Shown here: positions 7,520 to 15,221 of the stretch, piece by piece | Layout of the letters: the number at the start of each line of letters is the position of its first letter | How positions within the stretch are numbered: the stretch's first letter is position 1 | NCBI GenBank assembly: GCA_017643965.1 | Contig: JAEPMM010000008.1 | Location: forward strand, 1-21,819 | DNA length: 21,819 nucleotides | Direction: 5' to 3' | Source of the DNA: Marinobacter sp. | Lineage (GTDB): Bacteria > Pseudomonadota > Gammaproteobacteria > Pseudomonadales > Oleiphilaceae | Notes under the pieces: model-generated | Seen by the model: the letters and a program-made list of their open reading frames with translations, nothing else | The model's database searches: none | Told to the model about the DNA's origin: nothing | Made by a program: the position numbers and the translations under genes

Positions 7520-7628
7520 GCCAAGGCCGGGAGGGTCTGCCCAAAACACGCAGTGAATACGTCCCTGTATGCTCCGCTCCGCCATCCATGGCTCCGCAGG
7601 GTTTTGGTCAGACCCTCCCGGCCTTGGC
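7520..7628 (-). repeat. Covarying long-hairpin repeat, copy 2 (inverted relative to copy 1)
   Basis: Arms 7520-7547 and 7601-7628 pair over 28 positions with one mismatch, again immediately outside the conserved CCAAAAC. The 53-nt loop read on the minus strand matches the copy 1 loop almost base for base (CCCTGCGGAGCCATGGATGG, then ACAGGGACGTATTCACTG), but the arm sequence (GCCAAGGCCGGGAGGGTCTG) is unrelated beyond being G-rich. It lies between the ends of the convergent panP and 7717-7983 genes. There is no T tract on either side. Confidence 0.9.
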
Positions 7629-7716
7629 TCATTGTTTACCGCTAACTCTCTGACACAGCATGTTTTGGGAGTGTGTTCCCGCCCCTTGCGGTGTTCGACT
7701 CCCACCCCATCAAGGC

Positions 7717-7983
7717 TTAATACAAAGCCTCTTCGTCATCCAGCACTTCGTGCAGAATGTCCAGGAACATATGATCCGCCTCACTCCAGTTCTCCGGGAT
7801 ACGGATCGTGGTGTTGGCGCTGATCTCGCGGGCAATCACCTCGTTGGCGTTCTGCTCGTTGCGGTGCTTGCGGGCGATTTCCACGGATTTGACCGCGATG
7901 GTGGGGTCACTCAGTACTTTTTTGATGAACACTCGCAGCTCATCGATCATACGAGCCTGACGGCTTTCGGCAGACGAACTCAT
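7717..7983 (-). CDS. Small hypothetical protein, helical and acidic at the C-terminus
   Basis: 88-residue protein that I do not recognise. It begins with a short Ser-rich segment, then predicted helix (ARMIDELRVFIKKVLSD), a central basic patch (VEIARKHRNEQNANEVIAREI) that loosely resembles a helix-turn-helix but is not convincing, and an acidic C-terminus (HMFLDILHEVLDDEEALY). There is no signal peptide or membrane segment. Two adjacent ATGs occur at 7986 and 7983; the second has GGGAG at a better six-base spacing. An upstream in-frame GTG at 8019 has no support. It lies 131 bp downstream of the PiT gene on the same strand, with its own candidate promoter. It appears real from start context and a coherent protein composition. 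Confidence 0.72.
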   Translation of the reverse strand: MSSSAESRQARMIDELRVFIKKVLSDPTIAVKSVEIARKHRNEQNANEVIAREISANTTIRIPENWSEADHMFLDILHEVLDDEEALY

Positions 7984-8033
7984 CATAAACTCCCGGATAG
8001 TTTGACGTTCAGGGCTCACCCCTCAACATCGCA

Positions 8034-8061
8034 ATAGTATGGCTAATTCGGCGGGCTGCAA
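8034..8061 (-). promoter_or_regulatory. Candidate promoter for the 88-residue hypothetical
   Basis: On the minus strand, TTGCAG (8056-8061), 16-bp spacer, TACTAT (8034-8039), about 50 bases before the start codon. A perfect 7-bp stem with a CAAC loop (8052-8069) overlaps the -35 box, and a further 8-bp stem lies at 8079-8104. These hairpins follow the PiT stop but lack T tracts, so any PiT terminator here would be weak. Confidence 0.45.
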
Positions 8062-8114
8062 CCAGCCCGGAATCGTCCTGCCCGGTCCGCCAGCGAACCG
8101 GGCAACGGCGAGTT

Positions 8115-9674
8115 TTACATCAACAGCCCACGCAGGGTGAAGAACAGCGTCGCCGCCATCAGTGCGGAGGCCGGCACGGTGATGATCCACGCTGCCACGA
8201 TGCGGGTCAGATGGGAACGCTTGACCATTTCCTCGCGGTAGATCTTCTTCAGGCGCTTGCGCTCGCTCTTGGACAACGGCACCTGCTTTTTCTTCTTGGC
8301 CTGCTTGAGCAGGTTTTCCATTTCCTCCACCGAGGCGTTGCGGAAATCGTCGAGGAACGGGCGCAGACGCTCCTGCTCCGCTTCGTCATGGTGCTCCATG
8401 ATCTTGTGCAGCTGGGTGGCGTAGTTGGATTTCAGGTACTCCCGCAGGAAGCCGACACCGAACACACCGCCGATGGCGATGTGGGTAGAGCTGACCGGCA
8501 GGCCCAGCTGGGAGGCGATGATGACGGTGAGCGCGGCGGACAGGGCGATGCAGAAGGCGCGGGTCTTGTCGAGCTCGGTGATCTCGCTGCCCACGGTCTT
8601 GATCAGGCGCGGGCCGAACAGCATCAGGCCAACGGCAAGGCCAAGGGCACCCACCAGCATGACCCACAGCGGAATGGCAGCGGAGGTCACCACCGCGCCG
8701 GCCGACAGGGCATCGTTGATCGCGGCAAGCGGACCAATGGCGTTGGCCACGTCGTTGGCACCGTGGGCAAAACTGAGCAGCGCCGCGGCAAAAATCAGCG
8801 GCCAGGTGAACAGGGAGTTCACGCCTTCGGCGCTGTTTTCCATGGTGGCGGCGCGGCGACCGACCAGCACCCGCATGGCGACGAAAACCACCGCCGCCAC
8901 CGCCAGCCCCACCAGCGATGCGCCGAGGAAGTCCACCTCAACCAGTTTCTTTACGCCCTTGACCATCAGGTAGGTGCCGAACGCCCACGCCATGATCGCC
9001 ACCAGCCAGGGCACAAAGGTGCGCGCCGCCGGGATCAGATTCTGACGATAGAGTACGGTCTTTTTGATAACAAAAAGGAACAGCGCGGCCAGCACGCCGC
9101 CCATCACCGGCGAGATCACCCAACTGGCCACGATTTTACTCATCACCGCCCAATCGGCGATGCCCCAGCCGCCAGCAGCTATTCCCGCGCCCAGCACACC
9201 ACCGACGATGGAATGGGTGGTGGAAACCGGTGCACCCATCCAGGTGGCCAGATTCAGCCACAGGGCGCCCGCCAGCAGTGCCGCAGTCATCAGCCAGACG
9301 AACGCGTTAACGTCGTCCAGACGCTCGGCGGCGATAATGCCACCCTTGATGGTCGATACCACGTCACCGCCGGCAATAATGGCGCCGCTGGCTTCGAACA
9401 CGGCGGCGATCAGCACTGCACCGCCGAGAGACAAAGCACCGGAGCCTACGGCCGGCCCCACGTTGTTGGCAACGTCATTGGCACCGATATTGATCGCCAT
9501 GTAGCCGCCGATGACCGCAGCGGCCATCAACAGCATGCTGTTGGGCATGCCACTGCTCAGTTGCCCGACCACCAGCCAGATGCCGAGCAGAAACAGAAAG
9601 CTGAAGCCTACCCGGTAACGTTCAGTGGTGGGGCTGGTAAGGAGGGTGTCAAGAAATCCGCTTTTCGGGGCCAT
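8115..9674 (-). CDS. Inorganic phosphate transporter, PiT family
   Basis: 519-residue inner-membrane low-affinity phosphate symporter. The family's internal duplication is clear: GANDVANNVGP (from residue 64) and GANDVANAIGP (from 305), each followed by PVSTTHS (149-155) and PVSSTH (393-398). About ten to twelve hydrophobic segments are present. A charged, Lys/Glu-rich cytoplasmic insert with coiled-coil character (about 414-487, including EEMENLLKQAKKKKQ) precedes the last membrane helices. The ATG at 9674 is chosen because it follows GGA at six-base spacing; the longer reading to 9833 adds an Arg-rich segment unlike a membrane-protein N-terminus. A pho-type relation to the phoBR genes 9 kb away is plausible, but no Pho box is seen upstream. 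Whether it moves phosphate with H+ or Na+ cannot be read from sequence. Confidence 0.92.
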   Translation of the reverse strand: MAPKSGFLDTLLTSPTTERYRVGFSFLFLLGIWLVVGQLSSGMPNSMLLMAAAVIGGYMAINIGANDVANNVGPAVGSGALSLGGAVLIAAVFEASGAIIAGGDVVSTIKGGIIAAERLDDVNAFVWLMTAALLAGALWLNLATWMGAPVSTTHSIVGGVLGAGIAAGGWGIADWAVMSKIVASWVISPVMGGVLAALFLFVIKKTVLYRQNLIPAARTFVPWLVAIMAWAFGTYLMVKGVKKLVEVDFLGASLVGLAVAAVVFVAMRVLVGRRAATMENSAEGVNSLFTWPLIFAAALLSFAHGANDVANAIGPLAAINDALSAGAVVTSAAIPLWVMLVGALGLAVGLMLFGPRLIKTVGSEITELDKTRAFCIALSAALTVIIASQLGLPVSSTHIAIGGVFGVGFLREYLKSNYATQLHKIMEHHDEAEQERLRPFLDDFRNASVEEMENLLKQAKKKKQVPLSKSERKRLKKIYREEMVKRSHLTRIVAAWIITVPASALMAATLFFTLRGLLM

Positions 9675-9774
9675 AACAGATCCGGTCTCGTCGATGCTGA
9701 ATGTGTTGCAACGTATTGCGCCTTCCCGGCCAGTCAGATTGCGCCTTCCCCGGGGTCGTCTACACTGCGCGGCA

Positions 9775-9888
9775 ACTATAATTTTTTTGCCACAAAAATG
9801 AAACAATTGAACCTGACCCGGACTTGCGGACAAATATCGTGGATAGTTGCTGCACTATCGGTTCATATTGACTCATAATTGCTATAAA
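9775..9888. promoter_or_regulatory. Divergent intergenic promoter region, PiT gene and diguanylate cyclase
   Basis: The 251-bp gap at 9675-9925 is AT-rich in its middle. Minus-strand TATAGT (9775-9780) is a good -10 for the PiT gene but has no good -35. Plus-strand TATAAA (9883-9888) could serve the cyclase. Between them is a dyad GATAGT-N6-ACTATC (9842-9859). I see no Pho box. Confidence 0.4.
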
Positions 9889-9925
9889 ACGCGCCAGAAA
9901 TACAACAATAGCAATAAAGGGTGCC

Positions 9926-11029
9926 ATGACCGAAAGCATCACCGCCCAGCCCACCGACAGCTCGGAAGAGGCGCGCATCGCGCGGCTGCTGACGTGGTTG
10001 TCGCTGATGGCGATTGTGTTTCTGGTGGGCATCGGCGCTAAGGCGTGGAACGCCGATCACGCGGTCCATGCCTGGACGCTCTGGGCATTCGCGCTGCCGA
10101 TCGCACTGAACATGGCCCACTTTGCCCGCACCGGGAACCGGGCTGCCCAGAAGGGCGGCCTGATCACCGTGGTGGGCCTGCTGCTCGCCTATCTGATGGC
10201 GTCTGGCGGGGAGAGCAACACCGGCCCGTTATGGTTTTTCGTGTTTCCACCCCTGCTGTTCTACCTCACCAATCTGAAAACCGGCACCGCCATCCTGCTG
10301 TTCTGCTATCTGCTTGCGGTGGTGGTATTCCAGTTCCCCAACCTGCCGCTGGTCACCGCGGAATACTCAACCGACTTCAAGATCCGTTTTTTCGCGGCAC
10401 TGACTTTCGAGTCCATCTTCTGTTTTGTGCTGGAGGCCAGCCGGCTGAAGGCGAGAAACGAGTTGATGGAGCTGGCCCGCACCCATGAACATGCGGCCCG
10501 TACCGACGAGCTGACCGGGCTGGCCAACCGGCGCGATATGCAACACCGACTGCTGGCGGAATTCTCCCGTTTCCAGCGCTCGGGCCATCACTTTTCCATC
10601 GTGCTGATCGATCTGGACCTGTTCAAGGCAATCAACGACCAGTACGGCCATGATGCCGGCGACGAGGTGCTGAAAACCTTTGCCGGCCTGATGCGCACCG
10701 TGATCCGCCAGACCGACGTGGCGGCCCGCTGGGGCGGCGAAGAGTTCCTGCTTCTGCTTCCTGACACCTCGTTGCTGCAGGCCCTCACGCTTGCTGAGCG
10801 CCTGCGGGCCGAGGTGGAGACCACAGACTTCGTGTTCGGCAAGCAACAATTGCCGGTCTCCATCAGTGCCGGGGTCTGCTCCATCGCCAAGGCCAGCTCG
10901 GTGGATGAGCTGCTGAAACAGGCGGATGTGCACCTTTACAGCGCCAAGGAGGCGGGTCGCAATCGCATTGCGCCACGTGTCCGCAGTCTTGGCGGGAATG
11001 ACGCTGCCAGCCCTGTCACCCAGTCTTGA
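9926..11029 (+). CDS. Membrane-bound diguanylate cyclase (GGDEF protein)
   Basis: 367-residue protein that should synthesise cyclic di-GMP from two GTP. About six hydrophobic segments occupy residues 20-172 (for example LLTWLSLMAIVFLVGIGA and TAILLFCYLLAVVVFQF), then a short linker helix, then a C-terminal GGDEF domain from about residue 190. The catalytic motif is GGEEF (270-274), an active variant. An RQTD sequence at 261-264, five residues before it, is an intact RxxD product-inhibition site. Other landmarks are DELTGLANRRDM, DLDLFKAINDQYGHDAGDEVL and SISAGVCSI. The ATG follows AAAGG at five-base spacing. The membrane sensor region belongs to no family I can name. Its stop overlaps the promoter of the flavodoxin gene. 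Confidence 0.93.
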   Translation: MTESITAQPTDSSEEARIARLLTWLSLMAIVFLVGIGAKAWNADHAVHAWTLWAFALPIALNMAHFARTGNRAAQKGGLITVVGLLLAYLMASGGESNTGPLWFFVFPPLLFYLTNLKTGTAILLFCYLLAVVVFQFPNLPLVTAEYSTDFKIRFFAALTFESIFCFVLEASRLKARNELMELARTHEHAARTDELTGLANRRDMQHRLLAEFSRFQRSGHHFSIVLIDLDLFKAINDQYGHDAGDEVLKTFAGLMRTVIRQTDVAARWGGEEFLLLLPDTSLLQALTLAERLRAEVETTDFVFGKQQLPVSISAGVCSIAKASSVDELLKQADVHLYSAKEAGRNRIAPRVRSLGGNDAASPVTQS

Positions 11030-11054
11030 GACACACCGGACCAACCGCTATGAT
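11026..11054 (+). promoter_or_regulatory. Sigma-70-like promoter for the flavodoxin gene
   Basis: TTGAGA (11026-11031), exactly 17 bp, then TATGAT (11049-11054). It overlaps the cyclase stop codon and gives a leader of about 55 nt before the flavodoxin ATG. Confidence 0.65.
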
Positions 11055-11114
11055 CGATCGCCAGATCCAACCATGGTGGCCAGCGGCGGCCATGACGACA
11101 TCACAGAGGCGGAT

Positions 11115-11561
11115 ATGGCAGCAATTCGAGTACTGGTGGGCAGCGTATACGGTGGCGCCCTGATGACCGCACGGGAAATCCGGAAAACCCTGGAAAACGA
11201 GGGCCACACGGTCACCGTGCTGGAGAATCCGGTGCTGGACCAGATCACCGACAACACCGACCCCCTGCTGATATGCACCTCAACAACCGGACAGGGCGAG
11301 GTGCCCCCGAACCTGCTGCCGTTTTACCTGTCCCTGCGCGAACAACTGCCCCAGCAACCCGGACGACCGTTCGGCATTATCGTACTGGGTGACAGCTCCT
11401 ACGGAGAGACGTTCTGTGGCGCCGGTGAGCTGCTGGAAGAGGCGCTGTACGAAACCGCCGCCCGCAAGGTCGGTGACACCCTGCGCATCGACGCACTGGA
11501 AACCCTGGAGCCGGATCAGGAAGCCCTGCCCTGGGCGCGGGAGTGGATCGCCAATCTGTAA
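11115..11561 (+). CDS. Short-chain flavodoxin, YqcA/MioC type
   Basis: 148-residue FMN-binding electron carrier. The N-terminal strand and phosphate loop read IRVLVGSVYGGALMTAREI, the middle loop CTSTTGQGEVP, and the isoalloxazine-side loop LGDSSYGETFCGAGE; these line up closely with E. coli YqcA (FVGTVYGNALL, TSTTGQGDLPD, LGDSSYVNFCNGG). The C-terminus (EPDQEALPWAREWIANL) also matches that subgroup. The ATG at 11115 follows AGAGG; an upstream extension in the same frame overlaps the cyclase gene and looks non-coding. The electron partner is unknown. It lies between two c-di-GMP genes but has its own promoter, so a functional link is not shown. Confidence 0.88.
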   Translation: MAAIRVLVGSVYGGALMTAREIRKTLENEGHTVTVLENPVLDQITDNTDPLLICTSTTGQGEVPPNLLPFYLSLREQLPQQPGRPFGIIVLGDSSYGETFCGAGELLEEALYETAARKVGDTLRIDALETLEPDQEALPWAREWIANL

Positions 11562-11569
11562 CGGTGATG

Positions 11570-11590
11570 GCAGAGTGAGTAACACTCTGC
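11570..11590 (+). terminator. Hairpin after the flavodoxin gene, weak terminator candidate
   Basis: Perfect 8-bp stem GCAGAGTG / CACTCTGC with an AGTAA loop, nine bases after the stop codon. It is followed by AAATATC rather than a T tract, so intrinsic termination would be inefficient. Confidence 0.35.
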
Positions 11591-11609
11591 AAATATCAGG
11601 ATGACGCCC

Positions 11610-11638
11610 TTGAGCGGTTCCCGGGCTGAGGTCATACT
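11610..11638 (+). promoter_or_regulatory. Candidate promoter for the 7TM-EAL gene
   Basis: TTGAGC (11610-11615), 17 bp, CATACT (11633-11638), about 33 bases before the GTG start of the downstream gene. Confidence 0.5.
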
Positions 11639-11670
11639 GCACAAAACAAACATAACAAGTTCGGTATTTT

Positions 11671-14229
11671 GTGCGCCATATTGCTCTGTTTTTCGCCCTG
11701 ATGGGCGCAATGATCACCATGGCCCCCGAAGGTCAGGCAGAGGCCACGGGGTCGTCACGACTTCCCCAGCCCAGCATTGCCTTCCTTGAGGCACCTGCGG
11801 GCGGCGACCTCTCAGACGTGCTGGCCCGCCCGGATTGGCAGCCCCTGGCGGAAGACACGCCCAATTTCGGCTACGTGACCGGTCACTACTGGTACCGCCT
11901 GTCACTGCCGGACGGGCCGCCGCAACAGGTGCTGGAAATCAGCTACCCGCAACTGGATTACGTCACCTTCTATCTGCTTGCTGATGGCGAACTGGTGGAG
12001 AAAGTCGTCACCGGGGACCACCTGCCGTTTTCCGAGCGCCCGCTGTACCACCCCAGCTTTCTGGTGCCCTACACCGTGGAACCGGGGGTCAACTACGAGA
12101 TCCTGCTGTCGGTCCAGACCAACGGCGCCCACCAGGTGCCCATCCGGCTGTGGGAGCAGAACGCCCTGTTCGACGCCCTGACCACCGAGGACCGCCTTCA
12201 CAGCCTGTATTACGGCATACTGATCACCACCATTTTCTTCAACCTGTTTATCTTCCTGACCCTGCGGGAAGCCACCTACCTGTTCTATGTGCTGTCCACG
12301 TTCGGCTACCTGTTCCTGATGGCCACTCTGCGCGGGGTGACGTATCAGGTGTTCTGGCCCGAGAGTCCATGGCTGCATAACCAGACCATGCTGATGGCGG
12401 TGCCGGTGGCCGTCGTGTTTGCACTGCTGTTTGCCCGCTCGTTCCTCAAACTGAGCGACCGCGCACCCCTCACCGACCGGCTGCTGAAAGTCATTATCGG
12501 ACTCAGTCTGGCGGCGGTGCTCGGCACCTTTGTGCTGGACTTCAACACCTCGATCAAATCCTCGGTGGCGCTGGCATTGTCCGGCTTCCTCGTCCTGACG
12601 GTGATCGGGCCGGTCCAGTGGGCCAGGCGCAACCCCCAGGCTGGCTACTACACCGTAGCCTGGGCGCTGCTGATTGTCGGCACCATGCTCACCGCCGCCA
12701 ACAAGTACGGGCTGCTGCCCACCAACTGGCTGACAACCTATGGCATGCAGGTGGGCTCTGGCCTGGAAGCCATTCTGCTGACCATCGCCCTGGCCAAACG
12801 GCTGTACAACGAGCGGGAAGAGAAGCTGCACGCCCGCGAGGCGGAACTGCGCGCCATGGCCGCGCGGCGGTCGGCCGAACTGCGGTTGATGGATCAGGCA
12901 CTGCATAACCCCCTGACCGGACTGCCCAACCGCACCAGTTTCGAGATGATGATCAACGATCTGATCACCCGGGTGCCCGATCGCCGTTACGCCATTGCGG
13001 TGATCCACCTGAGCAACCTGCAGGCCATCACCAAGACCCTGGGGCACCGCAATACCGATCGCCTGATCGAGCTGGCCTCGGTGCGTTTCAACAGCATTGT
13101 CAGAGAACTGCCGGGGATTCTGCCCATCGAGACCACCGAACAGCGGTCGGTGTACCTGGCATCCCTGGAGCCGTCAACGTTCGGTTTTGTGGTCGATGCC
13201 GCCATGATCGGTAACGCCCCTCGCGCCATCATTCAGGGTCTGGAAGAGCTCCGGGAACCGGTGGACTATCTGGGCATGCAACTGCCGCTGGATCCGCAGA
13301 TCGGTACCGCGATCTTTCCGGAGCATGCTCAGGACACCAACTCGCTGATCCGCCGCGCCCACATTGCCCAGGGCTCGAACGAAGCCCGCGACCGCGGGCT
13401 GGCCTATTACCAGCCAACCCGGGATTCCTACAGCGCCGACCGGCTAACACTGGTCTCGGAGTTGCGCAAGGCCCTGCAAAACGGCGAGCTGGCGCTGCAC
13501 CTGCAGCCGAAAATGGCGCTACCCTCCCGCACCATTGTCGGGATGGAGGCGCTGATTCGCTGGCCCGGCCGCAAAACCCCCATACCTGCCGATGTGCTGA
13601 TCGGCATTGCCGAGCAGACCGGGCTGATCAAGCCCCTGACACGCTGGGTTCTGGAGCAGTCTCTGGCGCTTCGGACCCGGCTGGTGGAACAGGGCTGGCC
13701 GCTGGGCATTGCCGTGAACATTTCGCCGAACAATCTGCGGGAGCCGGATTTCCCGATGTTCGTGCAGCGACTGATGAGCAGTCATCACAGCCACCGCGGC
13801 ATGATCATCCTGGAGGTCACCGAAACATCGATGATGCAGGATCCGGCCAACTCCCTGAAGGCGTTGAACTCACTGCACACAGCGGGCATCCCGGTCTCCA
13901 TCGATGACTTCGGTTCGGGCTATTCGTCGCTGTCGTACATCAAGCAGTTGCCCGCCAGCGAGATCAAGATTGACCGCTCCCTGATTACCGATATCGGCAC
14001 CCACGCCGGTGACCGGGTGATCGTGCAGACCACCATCGATATGTGCCATTCCCTGGGCTATAAAGTCGTGGCCGAAGGCGTGGAGGACGAGACCACGGCG
14101 GCACTGCTGGAGAGCATGGGCTGCGACATGATTCAGGGCTACCTGCTCACGCCACCACTGCCGCTGGAAGAGCTGCTGGTGTGGTTATCCGACCGCGCTA
14201 CCGCGGAGGGCAAGCGGAAAATTGTCTGA
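11671..14229 (+). CDS. 7TM receptor with degenerate GGDEF and intact EAL domain (c-di-GMP phosphodiesterase)
   Basis: 852-residue signalling protein. It has a signal peptide (HIALFFALMGAMITMAPEGQAEA), a periplasmic 7TMR-DISMED2-like domain (about 30-170), seven membrane helices (about 175-375, 7TMR-DISM type), a charged linker helix, a GGDEF-like domain (about 410-580) and an EAL domain (about 590-840). The GGDEF signature is replaced by EPSTF (500-504), so cyclase activity is not expected. The EAL domain keeps E626 of EAL, N683, E715, D745-D746 of DDFGSGYSS, K766, E802 and Q822, so it should hydrolyse c-di-GMP. The start is GTG; this is needed to keep the signal peptide, as the next ATG (11701) would remove most of it. 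The ribosome site is weak. The periplasmic ligand is unknown. Confidence 0.92.
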   Translation: MRHIALFFALMGAMITMAPEGQAEATGSSRLPQPSIAFLEAPAGGDLSDVLARPDWQPLAEDTPNFGYVTGHYWYRLSLPDGPPQQVLEISYPQLDYVTFYLLADGELVEKVVTGDHLPFSERPLYHPSFLVPYTVEPGVNYEILLSVQTNGAHQVPIRLWEQNALFDALTTEDRLHSLYYGILITTIFFNLFIFLTLREATYLFYVLSTFGYLFLMATLRGVTYQVFWPESPWLHNQTMLMAVPVAVVFALLFARSFLKLSDRAPLTDRLLKVIIGLSLAAVLGTFVLDFNTSIKSSVALALSGFLVLTVIGPVQWARRNPQAGYYTVAWALLIVGTMLTAANKYGLLPTNWLTTYGMQVGSGLEAILLTIALAKRLYNEREEKLHAREAELRAMAARRSAELRLMDQALHNPLTGLPNRTSFEMMINDLITRVPDRRYAIAVIHLSNLQAITKTLGHRNTDRLIELASVRFNSIVRELPGILPIETTEQRSVYLASLEPSTFGFVVDAAMIGNAPRAIIQGLEELREPVDYLGMQLPLDPQIGTAIFPEHAQDTNSLIRRAHIAQGSNEARDRGLAYYQPTRDSYSADRLTLVSELRKALQNGELALHLQPKMALPSRTIVGMEALIRWPGRKTPIPADVLIGIAEQTGLIKPLTRWVLEQSLALRTRLVEQGWPLGIAVNISPNNLREPDFPMFVQRLMSSHHSHRGMIILEVTETSMMQDPANSLKALNSLHTAGIPVSIDDFGSGYSSLSYIKQLPASEIKIDRSLITDIGTHAGDRVIVQTTIDMCHSLGYKVVAEGVEDETTAALLESMGCDMIQGYLLTPPLPLEELLVWLSDRATAEGKRKIV

Positions 14230-14292
14230 GGCAGAGGGGCGCGAGGGCAAGAGGGTGAAAGGGGACGAAAGCGCGCCCGTCACCCCGGTTCG

Positions 14293-15153
14293 TCAGCGGG
14301 CGCGTTTGCGGATCAGCGCTTCCTGGGTGGTGGACGCCACCAGACCGCCCTGCTGATTGAAAAAGTTGCCGCGGTTGAAGCCGCGGCCACCTGAGGCGCT
14401 GGGGCTGTCCTTGTCGTACAGCAGCCACTCGTCCATGCGGAAATCCCGGTGGAACCAGATGGCGTGGTCCAGGCTCGCCACCTGCATGCCCTTGCTCATG
14501 AACGTCACACCGTGGGGATTGAGCGAGGTGCCCAGAAAAGAAAAGTCCGACGCGTAGGTCAGCAGGCAACGATGCAGTACCGGGTCATCGGGCAGGTGGC
14601 CCTGGGTCCGGAACCAGCTTTGCTTGTGGGGTGGCCGCGCTTCCGGCTTGAACGGATTGACCGGGTCCACCGGGCGGATCTCGATCGGACGCTCACGGGT
14701 GAGGGTATCCCGCAGGTGCTCGGGCACGTGAGGGGCCAGCATCTCGCCGTACTCCTGCTCCGACTTCAGGGTGTCCGGATCCGGCGCAGCGGGCATGTCC
14801 AGCTGGTGCTCAAAACCCTGCTCCTCCACCTGGAAAGACACCGACCCGGTGAGGATCTCCTTGCCGCCCTGACGCGCAATCACCCGACGCACGGAGAAGC
14901 TGCCGCCGTCCCGCACCCGTTGCACTTCGTAGTCAATCGGCATGCTGTGATTGCCCGGGCGCAGAAAGTAGGCATGCAGGGAATGGGGCAACCGGCCTTC
15001 GACCGTGCGGCTGGCCGCCATCAGCCCCTGGCCCAGAACCTGGCCGCCAAACACGTTGGGAAAGCCAAGGTCTTCACTGTCACCCTGGAAATGGTCGTCC
15101 CCGATTGGCGAAAGATCCAGAAGATCCACCAGCTTTCTGGTTATCTCAAGCAT
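14293..15153 (-). CDS. tesB: Acyl-CoA thioesterase II
   Basis: 286-residue double-hotdog thioesterase that hydrolyses medium- and long-chain acyl-CoA. The catalytic residues of E. coli TesB (Asp204, Thr228, Gln278) correspond to D203 in ASDFSFLGTSL, S227 in VASLDHAIWFHR and Q277 in TTQEALIRKR; the Ser-for-Thr change is conservative. Other family stretches are NVFGGQVLGQGLMAA, LHAYFLRPGN and GGRGFNRGNFFNQQGGLVAS. Length equals the family norm. The ATG at 15153 follows AGGAG at five-base spacing; an in-frame TTG five codons upstream is not needed. It is convergent with the EAL gene and downstream of rubredoxin reductase on the same strand with a 68-bp gap that contains a dyad, so it probably has its own promoter. 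Confidence 0.95.
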   Translation of the reverse strand: MLEITRKLVDLLDLSPIGDDHFQGDSEDLGFPNVFGGQVLGQGLMAASRTVEGRLPHSLHAYFLRPGNHSMPIDYEVQRVRDGGSFSVRRVIARQGGKEILTGSVSFQVEEQGFEHQLDMPAAPDPDTLKSEQEYGEMLAPHVPEHLRDTLTRERPIEIRPVDPVNPFKPEARPPHKQSWFRTQGHLPDDPVLHRCLLTYASDFSFLGTSLNPHGVTFMSKGMQVASLDHAIWFHRDFRMDEWLLYDKDSPSASGGRGFNRGNFFNQQGGLVASTTQEALIRKRAR

Positions 15154-15167
15154 GCCCACTCCTGTCA

Positions 15168-15185
15168 ATTCGTTAGCTCACGAAT
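15168..15185. promoter_or_regulatory. Dyad upstream of tesB, candidate operator
   Basis: ATTCGT-TAGCTC-ACGAAT is a perfect 6-bp inverted repeat with a six-base spacer, 15 bases before the tesB ATG. It could be a repressor site. No cognate regulator is identifiable. Confidence 0.35.
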
Positions 15186-15190
15186 GAATT

Positions 15191-15211
15191 TCTACCCGAA
15201 GCCGGGCTTTT
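15191..15211 (+). terminator. Terminator-shaped hairpin between rubredoxin reductase and tesB
   Basis: On the plus strand CCCG-AAGC-CGGG is followed by CTTTTTCG, a short stem plus T tract. Both flanking genes are on the minus strand, where the tract precedes the stem, so it would stop only antisense transcription. The stem is only four base pairs. Confidence 0.3.
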
Positions 15212-15221
15212 TCGCAATAAC

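Noticed and set aside
5102..7705. Short frames over repeat copies 1 and 2 sharing the peptide NPAEPWMAERS
   Set aside because: They share a peptide only because the repeat loop is conserved; no start context, and they cross the hairpin arms. Spurious coding in a repeat.
7660..7710. Sequence GTTCGACTCCCACC, like a tRNA T-arm and 3' end
   Set aside because: The T stem does not pair properly and no anticodon or D arm is found upstream. A local TGGGAGT / ACTCCCA stem explains the look.
8079..8104. 8-bp stem after the PiT gene as an intrinsic terminator
   Set aside because: Good stem but no T tract follows on the minus strand; left as a hairpin only.
8211..9878. 555-codon plus-strand frame opposite the PiT gene
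   Set aside because: Composition (Gly, His, Gln, Arg-rich) is typical of the antisense of a membrane protein gene; the PiT motifs on the other strand are unmistakable.
9861..9880. TTCATATTGACTCATAATT as a Pho box between the PiT gene and the cyclase
   Set aside because: The CAT repeats are 10 bp apart, not 11, and the TGTCA core is missing.
14230..14292. GGGCGCG / CGCGCCC stem between the EAL gene and tesB as a bidirectional terminator
   Set aside because: The loop is 28 bases, there is no T tract on either strand, and the linker is simply purine-rich.
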